From: Ursus arctos
Taxonomy: Eukaryota; Chordata; Mammalia; Carnivora; Ursidae
DNA: 64,000 nucleotides
Direction of reading: 5' to 3'
Assembly (NCBI RefSeq): GCF_023065955.2
Contig: NW_026622874.1
Span: forward strand, 29,587,772-29,651,771
Shown here one piece after another: positions 56,840 through 64,000 of this stretch (within the stretch, counting starts at the first letter, position 1; every line of letters starts with the position of its first letter). The notes under the pieces are model-generated. The model ran no database searches. It was not told where the DNA came from and saw nothing but the letters and a program-made list of their open reading frames with translations. The position numbers and the translations under genes are program-made.

Positions 56840-57435
56840 ATATCCTCCCTAATATTATTTTTCACAGTGTTATATCAACTCTTAATCTTAGCATTTTATT
56901 TATTCACAATAAAAGTTTCTGCTATTCTGCTACTAAACACACATTTAAGCTATCCTCCCCTCATTTTCAACTTGGGTATGTCAAGTGATTAACAAAATAA
57001 CTTAATGTTGACCCAAACAAAATGGAATTTCTGTCTACAACCAGTATTATAAATCCTATTAAAATGTTTAAAGACCTATATACAAAGAAAATTATGAAAA
57101 TACTTTCTAAAGCTGCTGATTGTCCTCAATAGTGACAGCAATAATATATTGACTATTTAGAAATTAAAGTACTGTTATATTCCAGTTTAGCCTAAGAGAT
57201 CTTGTGATACGACCTTTGAAGCTCATACTAACCAAGGTGGCGGATTATGTGCAACTGGAGACGCTTAGTCATTTTCTCATTAACGTATGGTTCCCAGAAG
57301 AACAAACTAACCAAACCAAGATCCTCAGACTAGGGTCCTAGGAATGTCAGTTTAAGTTCTATTTATAAGACTCACTTGCCATGGATCCTTAGCCCTTCTG
57401 TGCCAACACCTGCCAGCATTGAGAATAAGAGGATC
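56840..57435. other. Intergenic, nothing recognised
   Basis: AT-rich without supportable features. Confidence 0.5.
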
Positions 57436-57439
57436 CTGC

Positions 57440-57650
57440 CACTTGTTATGTAGCATATATGCAGTGCTTGTCCAATAGAACTTTCTGTGGTGATGAAATG
57501 TCCTAAATCTGGCTATCCAGATTCACCACTAGTCCTGTGTAGCTATTGAGTGTCTAAAATATGGCTAATGTGACTGAATCTTTTATTTACTTTTAGCTCA
57601 GTTAAATTTAAATAGCCTTGTGTGGCTACCGCCTGCAGAATTGGGACAAT
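57440..57650 (+). mobile_element. Short hAT-like nonautonomous element
   Basis: 'tgtccaatagaactttctgt', 'gtgtagctattgagtgtcta' and 'atttaaatagccttgtgtgg' match a common mammalian DNA element. Exact name withheld. Confidence 0.65.
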
Positions 57651-57659
57651 GCAAGAGTG

Positions 57660-59065
57660 AGAAGAAATGAGATTCGCTATTCCCTTTGGACCTCGGTAAC
57701 TCTTAAATAGATTTCTAAGTAAGAGGTCTGCTTTGGAATTCTTTGACTCATCAAAGGGTTCACATGGAAGACTGTAGATGACAAGGAAGGTACTTTGGGG
57801 TTTGTGGGTTTGCTTTGCTTTTAGTAATACTGTGTTTCTCAACCAAACACCTGGCCCTGTTCTTTCTATAATTCACCCTTGGATTTAGCCTTTGTCAGTC
57901 ACCAGCATTAAAAGTACGATGTCCAAAAGTCTGGTGAATGGGCTTAGATCTCTTAACAGCCGGAGGTTACAGTCTTCCTTTCCATTGCTTGCCGAAGAAC
58001 ACAAAGACCTATAACACCATGGGCCGAGTATTTTATAGGCTTGACTGGAACTAGGCCATTATTATTCTGTACTGTCTCCCTGTATAAAGTATTCATTCTA
58101 GGAGTAGTTTAATTTGTAATTGCAATTGGGATTTAAACAGAGTGAGTCATAGTTTTCTCCTTAACTAGTATACCAAGACCCAGAGCCGTTGATACCCACT
58201 TTCTATGAAGAATGCTAAGTGTTGTAAATTTACTTTTTTCAAATCTACCACAGATACAAAGCATTTTTCAGTCTTTATCTTTTCCCTTATCTTCCCGCTT
58301 ACTTGCTAATCTCTCCTGAAGCAATTCTGTCCTGCACAGTCAAGTTTGTTGTGCAATAATTGTCCTCTGTTTAGATCTGGTTAAAGACTGAAGCCTGGTG
58401 AAAGGAGTTTGGGGATTATCTTCCTCTCAGATCATGTCTACAAGGTCTAGCTTTTGTCTTGTGATACTAGGCTGACAAACTGAGGCTAAAAATATTTTTA
58501 TTGTTTACAGAGAATTATTTTTAGCAAATTGTAAAGGTGAAATAATGTGCTTTCATTTGGTATTGGGAAATGAATCAATCAGCAAAATAAGCATCTGTAC
58601 CTTCAAAAGATAGGATGAGTTGAAGAAAATCAGATTGTTTCACAGAGAAAAAGTATTCTCTACTTTACCTTTTGGTTTTCTTGGGAGATTTCATTTGTGA
58701 ATTTTGAAGAAGCTTATTTGTGGCTATGAAGCAAAAATATTTCAAATAGAAAACTAAGACAACATGGAGCTAAATTAGACTGAAGAATTATGAGAAGATA
58801 CCAATGTCGAGTTGTGTTTCCAAGGCCATGGAAGGTGAGAATAGGCCTTGCTGCCTCGAGTTGCACCCCGCCCCTGCCCCCGCCCCCTTAACTGGAAGCA
58901 GTGAAGATAATGATGCTTTCTACCGATGTGTCATCTCACTCTGAGATGAACAAAGGATGACAAATTGTTAACACTTGTGTCCCCCACCTTGCTGTCCCTT
59001 CCCTACCCCCACGCAGCAGGCAAAGACAGATGTCATGTGATTAGGAGGGTCAGTTCTGAAGCCCC
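57660..59065. other. Intergenic, mostly unique
   Basis: No gene or clear repeat. A C-rich GC-box-like patch (ccccgcccctgcccccgccc) sits at about 58866-58886. Confidence 0.5.
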
Positions 59066-59068
59066 CCA

Positions 59069-59069
<1 letters not shown>

Positions 59070-59113
<44 letters not shown>
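59070..59113 (+). repeat. (CA)22 microsatellite
   Basis: Uninterrupted CA run. Confidence 0.98.
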
Positions 59114-59114
<1 letters not shown>

Positions 59115-59279
59115 GAGTAGATGAAAAGCCTATTGTGGAAATACAAGTGGGGGAGAAGGGCTTCCCAGCTGTGAGCCCCACACCACGCCAGGCTCTGAGC
59201 TGGGGGTGGGAAATGCAAAAGGAATCTGACGGGGAGAGCCCTCAGGCAACTTGTAGTCTACTGACAGAAAAAGAAAAAA

Positions 59280-60140
59280 AAAAACCTTATATTTTTACAG
59301 AATGTGGAGAGAGCTTTGTAAAAGCTATTGACATAGCCCAAAAGATGCCATTTCTGAAATTCTTAATAGTGTCTCCCCTTGTATGTAACAGGCCAGGCTT
59401 TTAGGTAATTAGAAAATGGCCGTCATTTGGCATTTTCTCCTTTCCCCGCACTTGGAAGTGCAAGTGTTCCTTCCTTCTCGGAGAGCCTCTTGACATTATC
59501 AGGGACAATTGGGGACCTACTCCTTAGAAGCCAGAGAGAAACAAAAAAGCATTTGGAAAAAAGATACACCCTTAAAGTGTGAAGTCAACATTTGGCCTTG
59601 AGGAGATAAAAGCTTACCCTCCGAAAGAATTAAATATTGTCTCATGTTGCAGAAAGTACTGCTGCTTCTAGCCAGGCCGTTGGATGACACAAACCTCCAA
59701 TGTCACATTTCAAGGTATCAAGGCCTCGGGGAGAAATGACTGTAATCACAGAATCACTTAAGCAACATCAAATCTATCCTACTTAGTGGTTACAGTGTCC
59801 CCTGGGATGCTCAAAAGCATATTAGCCCTGGCTAGAATCGTCTCTCAGGGAGTGAGCTCATCAGGAATCTCTCCTTGAGGGCCCTTGACACAGGAGAGGG
59901 CCCAGGAGTCTGTCCTAAGCACTACCTCTCCCTCCTTCCTCCCCCAAGCGGCTGACCAGGAGTAGCTGATGGCAAGCACTTCTCCTTCATCCTGAGCACT
60001 AGAGGTACCTCAGCTGACATCACAGGCTCTGTGGCGCAGTCAGCAACATTCGTCTGAGCTGGAGTTCGTGAATCTGGACAGATTCCCCAGATCTATGCCA
60101 AAGGCACAACCAACAAGGACACAGACAATTTTAAAAAACA
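59280..60140. other. Intergenic, nothing recognised
   Basis: Mixed sequence. GGCTCTGTGGCGCA at about 60027-60040 resembles the first bases of a tRNA-Arg gene, but no cloverleaf follows. Confidence 0.5.
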
Positions 60141-60144
60141 GGTA

Positions 60145-60225
60145 ACCCTTTTTATTCATTCACCAAATGTCGGTTGACCACGTACAGGGTACCGGGAGCT
60201 GGGATTACAGTGATGCACAAGCCCC
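60145..60225 (-). mobile_element. L2 3' end, antisense
   Basis: 'ttattcattcaccaaatgtc' and 'gggagctgggattacagtga' are reverse L2 wording. Confidence 0.65.
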
Positions 60226-60754
60226 TAGGGTTTATAGCCATGCCATTTGTTTTTGCACAGACCACGGGAGGGAAGGCCACGATAAACCCACCGTGCTCTC
60301 TATTATGCTGTGGGCCTGAGCTTCCTAGGTGGTCGATCATCTGCTCCAGTGAAAGGGGAGAAGAATGGGTTTGGACAGGACTCTCCGGGCTAGAGTCACT
60401 GCTGTTTCCAGTGTGGCCCTTCAGGAAAACACTCAGCCTGACACCTTCTCCTTTTGTATCCACCATCTTCACAGTTCACTAGGTTCTTCCTTATATCCAA
60501 CCTGAACCCCTCACAGCAGTCGACCTCCTGCTTCAATTCCCCGCGTTTGAGGGAAATGGAAAACTCCCCAAAACCATGGTCATAGGGAAATAGCTCTAAT
60601 CACAGCAGTCTCCCCTTACCCCAGCTGCGCCACATTGAAAAGCCCTTCTGTCCCTCCAGACTGGGCAGAAACATCCTCGCCCTGACTCCTCCAAGCAGAC
60701 ATGACAGTTGGGATCCCTCTGTGACCAGCAGCAGATCTAGTCCTGTGTACAGCG

Positions 60755-60893
60755 GTCCGCCGCCTGACCTTCGGTGTTGGCACAGATGTGGACAAATGGT
60801 GGCGAAAGTCGCCATGTGCTGTTCATGGGAACAGGCAACTCCCTCCACCGTCCCATGCCCCACACCACCACCCCCTGCCTATTCTGAGTCTCT
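60755..60893 (+). repeat. Diverged direct repeat, copy 1
   Basis: Bases 60785-60893 ('gatgtggacaaatggtggcg' ... 'cctgcctattct') align with 62655-62749 at roughly three quarters identity by eye. Upstream similarity is weaker. Confidence 0.65.
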
Positions 60894-60985
60894 GTTTCCT
60901 CTCCTAACATCTCTGTGGACCTTGGCTTCTTCATCTGTGAAATGGGGCTAATGACCGCCCTGTGGAAGAGCTATGAGACTTCAAT
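60893..60985 (+). mobile_element. MIR fragment
   Basis: 'ggcttcttcatctgtgaaat' and 'ggggctaatgaccgccct' are the sense MIR 3' part. Confidence 0.6.
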
Positions 60986-60999
60986 GTATTAGTGCAGGC

Positions 61000-61220
61000 G
61001 CCAAGCCCGCTACTTCGCAAGGATCCACCGATTGTCGGCTGTCTTCTGCCTCTGTGGTGGAGTGGCCAGCACGGCCTGAGGGCCCGGGAGACAGCGGGAA
61101 AAGAAACTTCAGGCTTGTGAAATAGCGATGTTTCAGATCATCTCTGCCTTAGAGGAAGATGATGTCCCAGGGCGTTAGAGGACCCTAAAAGTACGAAAAT
61201 GTCTTAGACTCCTAAGAAAT
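61000..61220. other. Intergenic, CpG-containing, nothing recognised
   Basis: No supportable feature. Confidence 0.5.
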
Positions 61221-61224
61221 GTAT

Positions 61225-61227
<3 letters not shown>

Positions 61228-61267
<40 letters not shown>
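61228..61267 (+). repeat. (TC)20 microsatellite
   Basis: Perfect TC run. Confidence 0.98.
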
Positions 61268-61269
<2 letters not shown>

Positions 61270-61270
<1 letters not shown>

Positions 61271-62110
61271 GGGCATTTACATTTATCAGCATCCCTGTCA
61301 GCACAATCTTTGAGCCCCCCGGGGTGGGGGGGACAAAAAGAGAAGCATCACCAGCACAGTGAGCCAACCCAGGCTTCTCTGTCATTCTGAGTTACTTAGC
61401 AGGCGCGCAATAAGTGGGCTTATAGCCAAACTCCATTCTTGCCATCAGGATCTATTGGCTATAAGCCCCATGAGTCAATGGACACCCCCTACCTGACTGA
61501 ACATAGCTATTTTCCTACTGATGAGACTGCTATTTTCCCCAAATGCAGAACACAAGGCAAGGAGACTTAAAATTGAGAAGTTTACGTTGGCGAGAAGGAA
61601 GAACTTAGTGAACTGTGAAAATAATTAAGGAAGGAGGCTTTTGGACTGTGGGAGCTGTGCTGTCCAACCACAAGGATGCGTTTGCCAACAGCCTCTCCGG
61701 AGGCAGAGGGATGGACTGTCTGACCTCTTGGCCCCATTCCTTCAGCAGGAGCTCCTGCAGGGAGGCAGGCTCCCTGGGTGAGGGCTCTGCCTGGGAGAGG
61801 GGATGCGGCCCTTCTCCCCCACCAAACACATGCCCTCCAGACAGCACTCAGGCGGTGTGACTGCAGATATAAGTAACCCCTGCCTGCCATTTTCTGGCCT
61901 TAGAGCAAATGCCTCTGGCCATTGCCCAGAATGACGTCAAGGGAACAAAGAATGGGGTGAAGGGAGGGGGGGGGTGCTTGGTGGCTGAGAAGAGAGGGCT
62001 GGTGAAGAGCTTATGTTTCCTCTCACCTCCCAAGTGTGTGTCTGTGTGTGTTTATATGAGATATGTGTCTAGGCAGGGAGAGGAGCTGTCCTACTTTTGA
62101 GGGAGGGGGA
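61270..62110. other. Intergenic, GC-rich, no gene seen
   Basis: Both strands have overlapping chance frames of 60-100 codons, as expected at this GC content. A G-run patch lies at 61953-61974. Confidence 0.5.
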
Positions 62111-62114
62111 CTGT

Positions 62115-62560
62115 CCTTTACAGTGTTCCCTCCTTCTCTTCCCACTACCATCAGCCTCGTTCACAGCCTTATTATGTCTTCCTGGATATCACCTTTGCTT
62201 CCTGTTTTCCTTGCTGCCTGTTTCTGTGTCCTCTGAGTAATCCATACTCCCCATTGCTTCCCAGTTCACTGTTGTCTGGTCCAACACTTGTATTCCCACT
62301 GGGTCCTGAAACAGCCCGAATTCTTCAGGGTATCATTGAAGACCCTCCACAGTGAGACCCCAGCCTAGCAGCCCCGTGGGCCTCACCTCTCACCACACTT
62401 CCACGTATATCCCAGTCTGTGGAAAAACTAGCTTCACGAATGTCCCCGGAGCTCAGTCTGCACATTCTCACCATCATGGCTTTGTTCGTATTTTCCCTCC
62501 GCTTGCATCCTCCATCACTGAAACATCTGCCCCTCCCTCCATGTTCAGATTCTCCAGCCA
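62115..62560 (+). mobile_element. Possible L2 fragment
   Basis: CT-rich phrases ('ctcacctctcaccacacttc', 'ctgcccctccctccatgttc') resemble L2 but without a sure boundary. Confidence 0.35.
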
Positions 62561-62624
62561 GAGAGACACAGGAGTCAGGATTCCTGCCTGGCCTGTATCG
62601 TATTCAATCTGCTGTGAAGCAATC

Positions 62625-62749
62625 AGGCTGCCTGGCCCTTGGGGTCAGCATAAAGGTGGACACATGGTGGCTAAAGTGACCATGTCCTGCTGATGAGAAC
62701 AAATGACTCCCTCCACTGCCCCACCCCCCATCAGCCTCTGGCTATTCTC
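62625..62749 (+). repeat. Diverged direct repeat, copy 2
   Basis: 'aggtggacacatggtggcta' through 'cagcctctggctattct' is the partner of 60755-60893, about 1.87 kb downstream in the same orientation. Confidence 0.65.
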
Positions 62750-63004
62750 TGGCCTCCGGTGCTGGTTCACATCCCTGCATGGAGCAGCCGTGTCTGACCT
62801 GCCTGCTGACCCCATGTTCACCTTGGAGACAAGAGGTGTAGAGCAAGCTTTCTACTGTTTCTGAGCTCTGAGCAGTGTAACGGCAGGAGCACAGCCTACC
62901 AGTATGACGAGACCCAGTGGAGGCCCAGAGTTCAGCTCAGGCTCTAATCTGAGGCCTGAGGCAAGAGGGAGTGGACCAGTACCTAGAGCTTGCAAGGAAA
63001 AAAA

Positions 63005-63232
63005 TTTTTTTTTTTTTTTGTAGAGAGACTGAGCTTAAGCCAGTGGCTGGGGGCCGGGGGCAGGGGGTGTGGGGCGCTATGGGGAGGTACAGAGGGAGAG
63101 GGAGAGAATCCCAAGCAGTCTCCTTGCCCAGTATGGATCCCGACACTGGGCTCCGTCTCCCAACCCTGAGACCATGACCTGAGCCGAAATCAAGAGTCAG
63201 ACACTTAACCGACTGAGCTACCCAGGCACCTC
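63005..63232 (-). mobile_element. CAN-SINE, antisense
   Basis: Reverse copy with a poly(T) head, a G-rich internal expansion and the head 'ccgactgagctacccaggca'. Confidence 0.9.
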
Positions 63233-63239
63233 AAGAAAC

Positions 63240-63940
63240 ATTTTTAGACCATTCATCCGACTTTCCTTGGAGTCATGTTCACTGTCCAGCAACAGCTGGA
63301 ATTGGTCAGAATTTAGTATGCATTGTTTAGAAAGCTTTGGGTTCCACCGTTTCCAGCCAGGTTCTTCCCTGTCCATCCCTCCTCCCTCCTTTCTTTTCCG
63401 TGGACTGACTGAGTGCTTGTGACATGCAGGGCACTGCAGCCGGTAGGGCCCGTGCTCTCAGGAAGCTTCGGTGGCTGGTTGTCATATATGTCGGGGTGAT
63501 AAGTGTCCACAGTGTTGAGGGCTCGCTGAGAGGCCAACACGGCACGGAGGGAAGACTGAGCAGCACACTGCGTTATTTTTCTCATTGACTAAGGAGGTTT
63601 CTAAAGTGCTGTCAGGAAAACCCTGTGGGAGGTGAAGGGGGCAATGGAAGATACCACGGAAGAAAAGGCCAGGAGAGGAAGCCAGAGGTGGCCTTTGGTT
63701 TCTTGCCACTCCAGTCCAGCCTGCCTCCAGAGCCCGCTGCACATTAGATTCACACAGTTCAAATCAGATGCTTTCACTCCTGGACCGGTCACCTGTTAGA
63801 TTGCTGGGCAATCTTGTTTCCCCCTCACATCTCCGTGTGCTTTCCTCAGTGTCTACACACGCTTTGGACAACAGGACCTTGCTCTGGGTGGCTGGACCTG
63901 GAACAGGCAACATCCGGAGCCATCCAAGGCCATGTTTTTT
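63240..63940. other. Intergenic, no gene seen
   Basis: GC-balanced sequence with overlapping chance frames on both strands and no repeat I can name. Confidence 0.5.
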
Positions 63941-63942
63941 GC

Positions 63943-63952
63943 TATATAAAAG
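63943..63952 (+). promoter_or_regulatory. TATA-box-like motif near window end
   Basis: TATATAAAAG matches the TATA consensus and is followed by GC-rich sequence. A start site would fall near 63975. Only about 50 bases remain, so nothing downstream can be judged. Confidence 0.3.
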
Positions 63953-64000
63953 AAGACGGCCCAACTGAGCTCCTGTCCAAGGTGCCCTGAGCTGCCCCTG

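Noticed and set aside
60027..60080. Possible tRNA-Arg gene
   Set aside because: Only the first 14 bases resemble a tRNA-Arg 5' end. No anticodon stem, variable arm or matching acceptor strand follows.
61582..61890. Overlapping frames of 80-100 codons on both strands
   Set aside because: GC-rich sequence with mutual shadows. No splice signals, domain or repeat-free conservation evidence.
55800..64000. Search for LPGAT1 or another neighbouring gene
   Set aside because: No exon-intron structure or recognisable protein text was found. Known human gene order alone is not evidence.
1..64000. CRISPR arrays, bacterial operons, phage or plasmid features
   Set aside because: The window is plainly mammalian. 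The regular repeats present are microsatellites and SINE tails.

Overview
This window is nuclear DNA from a mammal, very probably a carnivoran of the dog-like suborder (Caniformia) outside the dog family. About twenty tRNA-derived CAN-SINEs are scattered through it, with the carnivore phrasing 'ggggcacctgggtggctcag'. The copies near 29.9, 35.1 and 42.2 kb carry the variant ('gcgtgatcccggcgtt', 'gctgtgccacccaggcgcc' on the reverse strand) that I associate with bears and the giant panda. A bear-like genome is my best guess, but that step is inference.

One protein-coding gene is clear. It is the 3' two thirds of INTS7, Integrator complex subunit 7, on the + strand. Thirteen coding exons (14072-54170) join in frame into 669 codons plus a stop. 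If the protein has the usual mammalian length of 962 residues, they correspond to about residues 294-962. The promoter and first exons lie upstream of the window, and bases 1-14071 are intron. All introns are GT-AG except the one after the exon at 45722-45854, which has a GC donor. The 3' UTR starts at 54171, with candidate poly(A) signals at 55158, 55357 and 56207.

Layout: 1-14 kb is the intron before the first visible exon, almost entirely old antisense LINE-1/HAL1 with nested SINEs. 14-28 kb holds six exons separated by 1-5 kb introns. 28-38.7 kb is the largest intron within the visible gene, a stack of antisense LINE-1s and CAN-SINEs. 38.7-54.2 kb holds seven exons with MIR, L2, MER5A-like and LINE-1 relics between them, and a good CTCF-type motif at 47.9 kb. 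55-64 kb is sequence downstream of the gene, with old repeats, microsatellites and an unexplained exon-like open segment at 55470-55718. In human the next gene in this direction is LPGAT1, but I see none of its exons here.

I found no previously undescribed biological system. The points most worth following are the exon-like segment after INTS7, a possible pseudogene at 10.2-10.6 kb, the GC-AG intron, the CTCF-type site, a perfect 17-bp-arm inverted repeat, a LINE-1 with twin-priming structure, a diverged local duplication at 60.8/62.6 kb, and a TATA-like box at the very end. Family names for old repeats come from remembered consensus wording, since no database search was possible. Stretches where I see nothing are listed as such.
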